Shown: piece after piece, positions 33,286 through 43,534 of the stretch
How positions within the stretch are numbered: the first letter of the stretch is position 1
Layout of the letters: the number at the start of each line of letters is the position of its first letter
From: Blepharisma japonicum
Taxonomy: Eukaryota; Ciliophora; Heterotrichea; Heterotrichida; Blepharismidae
Reading direction: 5' to 3'
Assembly (NCBI GenBank): GCA_949751835.1
Contig: CATKHK010000018.1
Coordinates: 476,840 to 540,839 of the forward strand
DNA length: 64,000 nt
Position numbers and translations under genes: made by a program
Notes under the pieces: model-generated
What the model was told of the DNA's origin: nothing
The model's database searches: none
The model's input: only the letters and a program-made list of their open reading frames with translations

Positions 33286-34960
33286 ATGTTGCATAAATGC
33301 TTCAATCAAGATTGCGAATTCGAAGTACAATATGTATGTCAATGTTTGTCTGTTGATACTTATTCCTGCAAACTTCATCTTGCAGCCCATCTTAGGCTTC
33401 CAAATAGAACTCATTCATTTGACTTTATTCTCATAGAGCCTTCAGAAGGGACGAACTATACAATTCTTGGCTTTCTTGAAAACGAAAAGTCCAAGATAAT
33501 AGATCTGAAGGAGATAGTCTCGACTTCCTTTAGACCAAATCTTTACAATGCAGAAAATAGTGTCAAAGAAGCCTTAAGCAAACTGGATTCTGATTTAGAA
33601 AAAACCATCAGCTTAATTGAAATATTATCTCAAACTCCAAAACAAGAGCAAGACCCGTATTATAATCTACGGACTGGCACGGATGAAATGAGAGATCCAG
33701 TTCCAGAGTTTTTTGAAGTATATAAAAATCTAAAGCTTAGAAGACTTTGGGATTTGAGATCAAAAAAATGTCCCATCTTAAGCGGACCTAATAATGCACA
33801 AGTAGAACAAGACTTTAGGAGAGCTTGTCTTTGGTATGCAAATCAGAGTCAAGACTCTAAGTTAACCTAGACAATGCATTAATTGTCCAACTTCCAAGTA
33901 GTGAGCTTTTTTGTATAACTGATCAAGTGATAGCCTATATAATTGATAAAAATTATAGAGTTCGAATACTCTCAATAAAAAATGATTTTAGAATTAAAAC
34001 AGCTATCCATTTCAAAGGATCTGTTTATTGTTTTGGACATGACATGCAATATATTAGCAATTTATTAAGATTCGATCTGGATAAATATCACTGATTTAGA
34101 TTAACTCCAGCGTCTGATGATATTTATGGTTTCTATTCCATTAGAAATAGTCTAATTTTTAACGAAAAGATCTTGATTTCAGGGTATCATAAAACCCTTT
34201 TGTTGTATTCAATTGATATCGATTCTTTTGCAAGCATTCCTTATTCCCCATCTAATTGAACGATTGCAAGCATTCCTTACGATTTTTCAAAGAGCTCAAG
34301 TAAGATCCTGATAAATGAAGCAGAAAGAGTGTATTTGATTGAACACCCTGGATTTATTTATGAAAGCGAAGTTTCAGATATTTATAATTGGCAGCAAATC
34401 TCAAAATCAATAATTGATCTATCATCTGATCAAGTTTATTGCTCATATAATAAAGGGGGAATTTACATCTCAGCACAAAATAAGCATCTTAGGGAATACT
34501 ATAAGTTTGATCTTGATCGGAAAACCCTTACTAATGTAGCTTATTATTATAAGCATGTAGGTATTAGAAGAACAAATAATGGGCTAGAAGCTATAAATTG
34601 CTATAATCAAACCTTCAAACTAAGCTCTGATTATGTTGAGGGATATATTAAAAAAGGAAACACTCTTTTAGACTTGATTGAAGAGCTTGAAAAAATCGAG
34701 TGCTATAGCGAAGAGATCAAGCTCAACCATTGCGATCAAGGATTCTACTATGATGAGGCAGTTATTTGTAATTATTTAGGGAATGAAAATGAAGAAATTG
34801 AGCTCTTTAACGAAGAAATTAATCTCAATCCTCAGGCTATTAACTGCTCAGATAAAGGAGTTGTTCCTGCTGATTTAGATAAAACAATGAAGCAATAGAG
34901 TGCTATAATGAAGCAATCAAGGTCAATCCTAGCTATCTTGATTCTCAATATAATAACTAA
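33286..34960 (+). pseudogene. Broken C/H-signature Kelch-TPR gene (member B)
   Basis: The first 194 codons are open and closely match the member at 37062 (zinc signature intact). A deletion of about 160 bp then joins GTTAAC to CTAGACAATGC; it creates a TAG at 33868-33870 and shifts the frame by one base. The Kelch and TPR parts continue in the other frame. A further insertion near 34235-34265 duplicates the GCAAGCATTCCTTA segment, and another frameshift near 34880 ends the TPR part early. It is clearly dead but recent, since most codons are unchanged. Its closest relative is 37062-38780. Confidence 0.85.
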
Positions 34961-35472
34961 GTCAATTAATTATGACTATAGATATTTATCCTGGACCTTT
35001 TAAGGATCTTCATGTTTTTTAAGTCTATTTATGGAATTTTTTGATGAAGTAAATAATAATAATTGAGAAAGTATAAACAAAATGCATGAGTAGATTTGTT
35101 TTACTCAAAAAGTCACCTTGCTTATTTAAGGCAGATCGTCCTCAGAGAAGCCATGTCAAGTTTGAAAGATTTATGAAAATCCCCAAAATAAAATTTAGCA
35201 GCCTATAAAATTTGGGCAAGGCCACCAAGCAGCCTAACCTTTGCCTGAGCACCTTTTACAAAATCTGCTACTGATTTTTCACCAAGAGGCTATCTGGCCA
35301 TTGAGCAGCCATTATGTCATAGAATCTACCTCTGAATATGCATGAGGATATCCATACTGAGAGGACGAGTCTTTGCTATCAGCCATTTATCTAAATTTCC
35401 AACGAGTCATTGAATTAATGTTTTTTCGTAAATTCATCATTTTCATCAAAAGAAATTCAATAAAGGTTCACA
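34961..35472. other. Intergenic stretch with decayed fragment
   Basis: The first 100 bases match the sequence after the stop of the member at 37062-38780, so the duplication included the 3' flank. On the minus strand, 35150-35386 looks like decayed coding DNA: an ATG with MADSKDSSSQYGYPHAY, then frame breaks, then KSVADFVKGAQAKVRLLGGL. I cannot name its source. Confidence 0.4.
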
Positions 35473-36740
35473 CTAATTTCACTTAATTAAATGATTTGCT
35501 TTATTGCAATCCAGCAGGGCTTCTACTCTTCACCCTTGATTACTGGATAAGTGAGCGCGATATGAGAGGTACAGAGGATCATCAAGGTTTTGTTTGATTG
35601 CTTCATGATAGCATTCCATTGCCTCAAGATTTCTACCCAAATCATGCAGAGCATTACCCTTAGTTAAATAGAAATTACCGCTATCATCGTATTTGATTCC
35701 TTTATTATAGCACCCTAATTCGTCAAGTTTTCTGTCCAATTCATAGAGAACTTTACCTTTTAAATAGTGGGGAGAGGATTTAAATAGCAGTGCTTGATTG
35801 CTTTGTTAAAATTATTTACTACTTCAATATTTCTGCCTAAATTATGCAGAGCATAACCTTTAAAGCAGTAAAACGAGTATATCTAGGGTTGAGTTTGATT
35901 GATTGGCTATAACATTCTATAGCTTCAAGATTTCTGCTCAAGTCGTACAGGGCATCTCCTTTATTACTATAAACAAAACCATACATAGAAAAGAGCTTGA
36001 TTGCTATGTTATGGCACTTTATAGCTTCAACATTTCTGCCCAAATCTCTCAAAACTAATCCTTTAGTTATATAGTTATATGCATCTTTAAGATTTAGTTT
36101 GAGATCTTCATTGCATCTTTCTATGGTTTCAAGGTTATCCCTATATTTAAAAGAGTGCATTCTTTATTAATATAAGCTGCAGCATGATCAGGATCAATAT
36201 TATTAGCTTGATCGTAGCATTCTATTACTTGCAGCTTAGACCCTAACCTTTTATAAGACCTACACTTTCTATAGTAGTAATATCAATAAGAACCTTTTGA
36301 TCTAAATCAAATTTGAAGTGTATATTTTCCCTTTATTATATGAGTAATCAACTTGAGAAGGAGTAAAGATGGTAAGTGATTTTCCTAATCGTTTTCAAGT
36401 ATATTCATCTCCAATAGCACTTTCTAGATCGATCCATTTTCCCATTCAATCAAATACAGTCTTCCTTTTTTATTTAATAGGATCTTTCTTCTTGATTCTC
36501 TAAACTCATAGGAAATTGTTGAAAAAGAGTCAAGATTAATTGAATATATTAAAAGATTACTTTTTGATTCTCCAGAAATAATAATATTACCCTTAAATAC
36601 TGTACTATTGCCTAATGGCCCAGAACATGGCATCGGAGTGAATTTGATTCATCTATCTTAAGGCAATGGTATTGATTGGAAATTTTGATCAGTCCAAAAA
36701 AATCAATACTCATCCGAAATCTGCCAATTAAAAACTTGCT
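35473..36740 (-). pseudogene. Broken Kelch-TPR family fragment (minus strand)
   Basis: Read on the minus strand, this stretch encodes the end of the Kelch part (STVFKGNIIISGESKSNLLIYS, KILLNKKGRLYLIEW) and then at least five TPR-like units (LRDLGRNVEAIKCHNIAIKL, YDLSRNLEAIECYSQSIKLNP, LHDLGRNLEAMECYHEAIKQN). Several frameshifts and stops break it, for instance at about 35760-35840. The zinc signature is missing: the 5' end is replaced by unrelated sequence. Its TPR part holds more repeats than its open relatives. Confidence 0.75.
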
Positions 36741-37061
36741 AGTTCATGTTGTTTTAAATTCGCGACAAAAATCAAGCATCCAGTTCATATTCGAAAACTC
36801 CAACTTCAAATACTTCGCCATTAAGAACTCCAAATGAATCTCCATGTCTACTACCCAATCTCCAATACAAGATCCAGCTATTATTGCACCACCTATTCGA
36901 GCCTCCGAAATAGGCCACCAATATAGCAGAACATATCTCCACAGTTCCCACAGAGTCTCCATCACCTTCAGCACTTTCAATTTCACTTGGTTCTTTCTTT
37001 CTTTTTTGGCGCGAAAAGCGCCTGCTAGTAAAAAATTTATAAATAATATTTATATATAAGT
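36741..37061. other. Unrelated GT/AC-skewed insert with GC palindrome
   Basis: About 320 bases between the truncated minus-strand relative and the plus-strand member at 37062. Less AT-rich than its surroundings and strand-skewed. A GC hairpin, GGCGC GAAAA GCGCC, lies at 37008-37022, about 40 bp before the ATG. Open frames exist on both strands but none resembles a known protein. It may be the inserted sequence that removed the 5' end of the minus-strand copy. Confidence 0.4.
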
Positions 37062-38780
37062 ATGTTGCATAAATGCTTCAAACAAGATTGCGAATTCGAA
37101 GTACAATATGTATGCCAATGCTTGTCTGTTGATACTTATTCCTGTAAACATCATCTTGTAGCTCATCTTAGGCTTCCAAATAGAACTCACTCATTTGGCT
37201 CTATTCTCATCGAGCCTTCAGAAGGGACGAAATATACAATTCTTGGCTTTCTTGAAAACGAAAAGTCCAAGATAATAAATCTGAAGGAGATAGTCTCGAC
37301 TTCCTTTAGACCAAATCTTTACAATTCAGAAAATAGTGTCAAAGAAGCCTTAAGCAAACTGGATTCTGATTTAGAAAAAACCATCAGCTTAATTGAAATA
37401 ATATCTCAAACTCCAAAGCAAGAGCAAGACCCATATTATAATCTACATACTGACACGGATGAAATGAGAGATCCAGTTCCAGAGTTTTCTGAAGTATATA
37501 AAAGTCTAAAACTTAGAAGACTTTGTGATTTGAGATCGGAAAAATGTCCCATCTTAAGCGGACCTAATAATGCACAAGTAGAACAAGAGTTCAGAAGAGC
37601 TTGCCTTTGGTATGAAAATCAGAGTCAAGGCTCTAAGTTAACACTAAGCAATTTTTTTGATAATTATGCTAATGCTTACCATCAGATCACATCTCTCTAT
37701 CATATTGGTAAAAAAGATAAAAGAACTAATTTACTCATATATGACACTGAAAATGAAGCAGAGCAAGCAAAAGTATTGGAAATTCCATTACCATATAATC
37801 TAGACAATGCATTAATTGTCCAACTTCCAAGTGGTAAGCTTTTTTGTATATCTGATCAAAGTATAACCTATATAATTGATAAAAATTATAGAGTTCGAAA
37901 ACTCTCAATAAAAAATGATTTTAGAATTAAAACAGCTATCCATTTCAAAGGATTTGTTTATTGTTTTGGATACGACACGGCAGGTATTAGCCATTTAAAA
38001 AGATTCGACTTGGATAAATATCACTGATTTAGATTAGCTCCAGCGTCTGATGATGATTATGATGCCTATTCCATTAGAAATAGTCTAATTTTTAACGAAA
38101 AGATCTTGATTTCAGGGTATCATAAAAAAACCCTTTTGCTTTATTCAATTGATATCGATTCTTTTGCAAACATTCCTTACGATTTTTCAAAGAACTCAAG
38201 TAAGATCCTGATAAATGAAGCAGAAAGAGTGTATTTGATTGAATACCCTGGATTTATTCATGAAAGCGAAGTTTCAGATATTTATAATTGGCAGCAAATC
38301 GCAGAATCAATAATTGATCTATCACCTAATCAAGTTTATTGCTCATATAATAGAGGAGAAATTTACATCTCAGCACAAAATAAGCATCTTAGGGAATACT
38401 ATAAGTTTGATCTTGATCGAAAAACCCTTACTGAAGTAGCTTATTATAATAAGCATATAGCTATTAGAAGAACAAATAATGGGCTAGAAGCTATAAATTG
38501 CTATAATCAAACCTTCAAACTAAGCTCTGATTATGTGGAGGGATATATTAAAAAAGGAAACACTCTTTTAGATTTAGTTGAAGAGCTTGAAGAAATCGAG
38601 TGCTCTAACGAAGAAATCAAGCTCAACCCTAGCAATCATGGATCCTACTATGAGGCTATTTATAACTCAGAAAAAGGAGTTGTTCTTGCTGATTTAGATA
38701 GAAAAAATGAAGCAATAGAGAGCTATAATGAAGCAATCAATGTCAATCCTAGCTATCCTGATTCTCAATATAATAACTAA
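37062..38780 (+). CDS. C/H-signature Kelch-TPR protein (member C)
   Basis: A 572-residue protein, open through one TGA (KYHWFRL). Zinc signature at C5, C10, C18, C20, C28, H31, H35, H43. A helical part follows (about 50-165), then a Kelch-like region of about 210-440 (QLPSGKLFCISDQ, AIHFKGFVYCFGY, RFDLDKYHWFRLAP, LIFNEKILISGY, ILINEAERVYLIE), then two to three TPR units (ITKGNT-like YIKKGNTLLDLVEELEEIE; DLDRKNEAIESYNEAINVNP). It ends sooner than members J, L and M and has no C-terminal coiled coil. Its near-identical dead partner lies at 33286. Confidence 0.82.
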
Positions 38781-38949
38781 GTCAATTAATTATGACTATA
38801 GATATTCATCCTGGACTTTTTATGGAATCTTCATGCTTTTTAAGGCTATTTATGGAATTTTTTGATAAAGTATACTAATTTATAGTTACTTGCAAGAAGA
38901 ATGAACTCATTTCACCCAGGATGTTTCATTATGTCAATCGCTCCAATTT

Positions 38950-39470
38950 ATCGATTCTGCATAGGAAAAAAACAAGGAAGCGATAGAGTGCTTTAATAAA
39001 GTAATCGAGTTCAATCCAATAATCCTAACTTTTTCTTCCATCGCGCATGTATACTGAATGAATTAGGCAGAGAAACAGAAGCTCTCGAGAATTTTAATAA
39101 AGCATATGATATGGCTCGGGAAATTATTTTTTGAAAAACTGAAAACAGTAATCAAAATATAGTTGAATTAGTCCAAAGCTTTCTAAATTGCAAGGAAACG
39201 CTGTTAAATTTAAAGAAGAACTCCTTTATTTCAAAAGCGTCTTTTCAGAAAATCCTGGATTGCTCAAGGAGATTCAGGAGAAAGAGACAATGGTTAAAAA
39301 TAAGCATTCACAATTACTTAAAAGAGCAGTTAAATGCCTGTGTGAGCCCAACCAAACGGATAAATAGATCAATGAGAAGATGAAGTTGTGAAGCTTTGAG
39401 AAACGCTAGCTAATACAATTCACAACTCAGGTCGGAGACTTTTAATTGAAAAGATTAAATGGGCATAAAT
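38950..39470 (+). pseudogene. TPR/coiled-coil tail fragment of the family
   Basis: A remnant of the C-terminal end of a J/L/M-type member: NELGRETEALENFNKAYDMA-like TPR near 39055-39115, then the coiled-coil segment (VFSENP.LLKEI.EKE.MV, SQLLKRAVKCL) near 39230-39340. It is interrupted by TAA/TAG and indels. It lies directly behind member C, so C may be a member whose tail was cut off by a break between C and this fragment. Confidence 0.7.
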
Positions 39471-39775
39471 ACCATATATACCTAAAATGCGGAGTCATGC
39501 ATATATATTCTCTTGGGTAGATAGCATTTTTTAATAATTATTAAATAGTGATTTCCCCATAATTGTGCCTGATGCCAAAAGTTGGAAGTTATCCAGACTT
39601 AATTTGTTTGATTTATAATTTAATAAATTAAATTATGCTCTTGGTGCTTTGGAATTTTGATTTGAGTTTTCTTCACAAAAATCTAAACCATAAGGCAATA
39701 CTAGGGCTATAATTCAGTAGGCTCAAAATATTTGGCTTAAGATTTTATTAAATATAACTGCTAATCAATAAAAAT

Positions 39776-40333
39776 ATGGTTGATAACGAAAGGTAATTTT
39801 TATTCAGCGAACAAACTCTCAAAATAGTTCTCTTAGGCAGTTCTCAATCTGGAAAAACTTGCCTTTTGCGTCGCTATTTTGACAACAGCTTTATCCAGGA
39901 CACTCGCGCAACAGTTGGGGTTGAATTTGTAATTTTTATTTAGATGCCTAAGCCTTATGATTGGAATGGCAAAACTATAAGAGTTAATCTTTGGGACACA
40001 GCAGGTCAAGAAAGATATAAGCCCATATCTGCAGTTTATATGAGAGGATCTCATGGCTTTGCAATTATTTTTGACCTGTCAAGGAGGGAAAGCTTTGATA
40101 AAGTTGGAAGCTCTATAGAAGAAATTCAAGCGTCAAATAATCAAGATAAGCCAATTCTCCTGATTGGAAATAAAGTAGATTTAGAAGGAAATAGACAGAT
40201 TTCGTTTGAAGAAGCTAAGCAGTTGGCAGATAGCGTTAAAGCAAGTTATGTTGAAACGTCTGCATTGACAGGCTATAATGTTGATGCTGCTTTTAGACTA
40301 CTGATAAGCGAGATTGTTTCCAAAACTTGCTAG
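39776..40333 (+). CDS. Rab-like small GTPase, copy 1
   Basis: A 175-residue protein after removal of two 15-nt introns (39793-39807, gtaatttttattcag; 39929-39943, gtaatttttatttag). Motifs: P-loop GSSQSGKT, switch I TVGVEF, switch II WDTAGQERY, GNKVD, and ETSAL. This is the Rab family fold of vesicle-traffic switches. Two oddities stand out. The protein ends SKTC, with only one Cys and without the double-Cys prenylation tail of Rabs. The usual Trp after DKV is Gly. The first exon is only 17 nt. The second copy lies 1931 bp downstream. Confidence 0.88.
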
Positions 40334-40769
40334 AGAACCCATCAGGCTAATAAATATCAATTTAAATTTGATTTGCTTAAAAAATTCTACCTAAATTAAA
40401 AGATTTTATTGAAAATTATTTCAATATTCAATATAGTTATTTTTCTTTAATTATACTATTGCTGACTTCAAATTAAGCAAATATGATTGTTTAAAAAGAA
40501 ATATAAAGATATTCATAGCTCTTATAAGTTCATAAACCGAAATATTTCAAAAAAATGCTTATTGCTAAATTTAGAATAGCATTTCGTTTTTATGTCAAAT
40601 TAATAAACAAATAACAGTTTATAAAATATTTATAGCTTACTTCTTAGATATCTGAATTTCCAAGTATTTTCTGTTTCTCTCTATTATAATAAAAAATAGC
40701 TCATTAAACATAGCAATTCCTACTTAATGCAAATGAAGTAAAAAGTGATTTCTTAAGCTGCCTACCTAT
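40334..40769. other. Intergenic part of duplication unit 1
   Basis: AT-rich sequence repeated almost unchanged at 42265-42704. No gene or RNA seen. Confidence 0.5.
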
Positions 40770-41302
40770 TGCAGATCTAGCCACAGAATGACTAGTTTAA
40801 AAATTCGAAAAATTCTATCTTAGGCTGTTCTCAGGCTAGAAAAGCTGCCTTGTTTCTCAGCTTTCTGAAAATCTCTTTATAGAATCTTATCACCTAGCAG
40901 ATGGGACTGAACTTGGAGCTTTTATTTTAGATTTCAAAATTATACTAGGAAATCTCTATATCAGAGTTCATATTTGGGATGCAAGATGTCAAGAAGGCTC
41001 CAAGCCAGAATCATTAGATTTTAGGAAATCGATGGCTTTGCAGTATTTTTCTAGAAGGGGGTATGGAACTATCTTCAGTAAAATATGAGACTCAAAGAAT
41101 CAAGATAAGGTCATTATTTTGGTAGAAAATAAAGTTGATTTAAGAGAAAGAGAAATTATAACTCAAAAGGGAATTGTTTAGCAAGAATCCAACAATCTAC
41201 TAATTTTTAAGCATCCGCATTGATAAGAAATAATGTTAATACGGCATTCATAGCATTGATAAATGAGATTGCAGAGAGAATAGAATCAGCTGGAAGAATG
41301 TA
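40770..41302 (+). pseudogene. Dead Rab-like GTPase, unit 1
   Basis: Degraded GTPase coding sequence on the plus strand. Traces are the P-loop region (ILG.SQARKAALF near 40817-40855), a switch I remnant (DGTELGAFIL), the WDA.CQEGSKPES region, an NKVDLRERE segment near 41130 and the tail NVNTAFIALINEIAERI. Stops and indels are frequent, and GKT of the P-loop reads RKA. The same decayed copy is present in unit 2, so death came before the tandem duplication. Confidence 0.8.
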
Positions 41303-41532
41303 AAAACGAGAAGATAATTATTATTAATTATATACATTTTCAGATTAATTATTTTTTAAAACGGCTTATATTGTTATTTTAAAAAGAGACAGATTATAAA
41401 AAGTACTATATAATAATTTCCCGCACTTAATGGTGCATGGCGCTAAGGAGGAGATTATTATCCGGAGAGATTTGGTTTCATGCAATATCTATAGAGACTT
41501 GGAAGGCATTGGGTGATATTATGGAGAATTTA
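41303..41532. other. Junction of the tandem duplication
   Basis: About 230 bases between units. The segment GGCGCTAAGGAGGAGATTATT near 41439 resembles sequence beside the GC palindrome at 57641, and the preceding AATTTCCC stretch recurs near 39548 and 50700. It may be a recombination remnant. Confidence 0.35.
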
Positions 41533-41706
41533 ATTTCTTTGATTTATAATTTAATAAAATAAATTATGCTCTTGATGCTTTGGAATTTTGAACTGAGTTT
41601 TCTTCACAAAAATCTAAACCATAAGACAATACTAGGGCTATATTTCAGTAGGCTCAAAATATTTGGCTTAAGATTTTATTAAATATAACTACTAATCAAT
41701 AAAAAT

Positions 41707-42264
41707 ATGGTTGATAACGAAAAGTAATTTTTATTCAGCGAGCAAATTCTCAAAGTAGTTCTCTTAGGCAGTTCTCAATCTGGAAAAACTTGCCTTTTTG
41801 GTCGCTATTTTGACAACAGCTTTATCGAGGACTGCCACCCAACAATTGGGGTTGAATTTGTAATTTTTATTTAGAATTCTAAGCCTTATGATTGGAATGG
41901 CAAAGCTATAAGAGTTCAACTTTGGGACACAACAGGTCAAGAAAGATATAAGTCCTTATTATCAGCTTATATGAGAGGATCTCATGGCTTTGCAATTATT
42001 TTTGACCTGTCAAGGAGGGAAAGCTTTGATAAAGTTTGAAGCTTTATAGAAGAAATTCAAGCGTCAAATAATCAAGATAAGCCAGTTCTCCTGATTGGAA
42101 ATAAAGTAGATTTAAAAGGAAATAGACAGATTTCGTTTGAAGAAGCTAAGCAGTTCGCAGATAGCATTAAAGCAAGTTATGTTGAAACGTCTGCATTGAC
42201 AGGCTATAATGTTGAGGCTGCTTTTAGACTACTGATAAGCGAGATTGTTTCCAAATCTTGCTAG
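41707..42264 (+). CDS. Rab-like small GTPase, copy 2
   Basis: A 175-residue protein with the same two 15-nt introns as copy 1 (41724-41738 and 41860-41874). It is open through one TGA, which here gives the family's usual Trp (DKVWSF), the residue that copy 1 has lost. Switch I is the standard TIGVEF. In switch II the motif reads WDTTGQERY: the Ala of DTAGQ is Thr, a change known from Ras-type proteins to slow hydrolysis. P-loop (GSSQSGKT), GNKVD and ETSAL are intact, and the tail is again a lone Cys (SKSC). The two copies are about 85 percent identical. Confidence 0.86.
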
Positions 42265-42704
42265 GGAACCCATCAGGCTAATAAATATCAATTTAAATTT
42301 GATTAGCTTAAAAATTCTACCTAAATTAAAAGATTTTATTGAAAGTTATTTCAATATACAATATAGTTATTTTTCTTTAATTATACTATTGCTGACTTTA
42401 AATTCAGCAAATATGATTATATAAAAAGAAATATAAAGATATTCATAGCTCTTATAAGTTCATAAGCCGAAATATTTCAAAAAATTGCTTATTACTAAAT
42501 TTAGACTAGCATTTCTTTTTAATTTATGTCACATTAATAATAAACAAATAAACAGTTTATAAAATATTTATAGCTTACTTCTTAAATATCTGAATTTCTA
42601 AGTATTTTCTGTTTCTCTCTATTATAATAAAAAATAGCTCATTAAACATAGCAATTCCTACTTAATGCAAATGAAGTAAAATGTGATTTCTTAACTGTAT
42701 AGAG
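42265..42704. other. Intergenic part of duplication unit 2
   Basis: The repeat of 40334-40769. Nothing else seen. Confidence 0.5.
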
Positions 42705-43236
42705 TGCCTGCCTGTAGCAGATCTAGTCACACAATGACTAATTTAAAAATTCGAAAAATGCTATCTTAGGCTGTTCTCAGGCTAGAAAAGCTGCCTTGTT
42801 TCTCAGCTTTTTGAAAATCTCTTTATAAAACCTTATCACCTAATAGATGGGACTGAACTTGCAGCTTTTATTTTATAAAATCAAAATTATATTAGAGTTC
42901 ATATTTGGGATACAGGATGTCAAGAAGGCTCCAAGCCAGAATCATTAGATTTTTTAAGAAATTGATGGCTTTGCAGTATTTGTCTAGAAACGATTGAGTA
43001 TGGAACTATTTTCAGTAAAATATGAGACTCAAAGAATCAAGATAAGGCCATTATTTTGGTAGAAAAAAAGTTGATTTAAGAGAAAGAGAAATTATAGCTC
43101 AAAAGGGAATTGTTTAGCAAGAATCCAACAATCTACTTATTTTTAAACATCCGCATTAACAAGAAATAATGTTGATACGGCATTCAGAGTATTGATAAAT
43201 GATATTGCAGAGAGAATAGAACCAGCTGGAAGAACG
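42705..43236 (+). pseudogene. Dead Rab-like GTPase, unit 2
   Basis: Duplicate of the pseudogene at 40770 with further losses: the middle is shortened near 42875-42900, and an extra indel hits the NKVD region (GTAGAAAAAAAGTTGATTT). It shares the damaged P-loop with the unit 1 copy. Confidence 0.8.
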
Positions 43237-43534
43237 AAAAATGAGAAGATAATTATTATTAATTATATATATTTTGAGATTAATTATTTTTTAAAATGGC
43301 TTATATTGGAAAAGTTAAACTACGAAATGCCAAATATTTTTAAATATAATATTTTTATAAAATTATTTTGAAATATAAAATAATGTAATCCTAGCTAATT
43401 CAATTTAAAATGGAGGAATAAGAGATAGCATGCAGTGAAATAGTAAAATTGCCCTTTAGTACAATTAAAGTAAAATAATGATCACTAATTATCTAAATTA
43501 ATTTACTTAGGCCTTTGATTATTCTCTAACCCAG

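Larger units (their letters stand above)
39600..41303 (+). repeat. Tandem duplication, unit 1 (GTPase gene plus GTPase pseudogene)
   Basis: This unit aligns with 41533-43236 at a constant offset of about 1.93 kb, including flanks such as TTTGATTTATAATTTAATAA. Each unit holds one open Rab-like gene and one dead GTPase copy. The sequences differ by scattered substitutions and small indels, so the duplication is not brand new. Confidence 0.85.
41533..43236 (+). repeat. Tandem duplication, unit 2
   Basis: Partner of 39600-41303; it contains the open GTPase at 41707-42264 and the dead one at 42705-43236. Confidence 0.85.
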
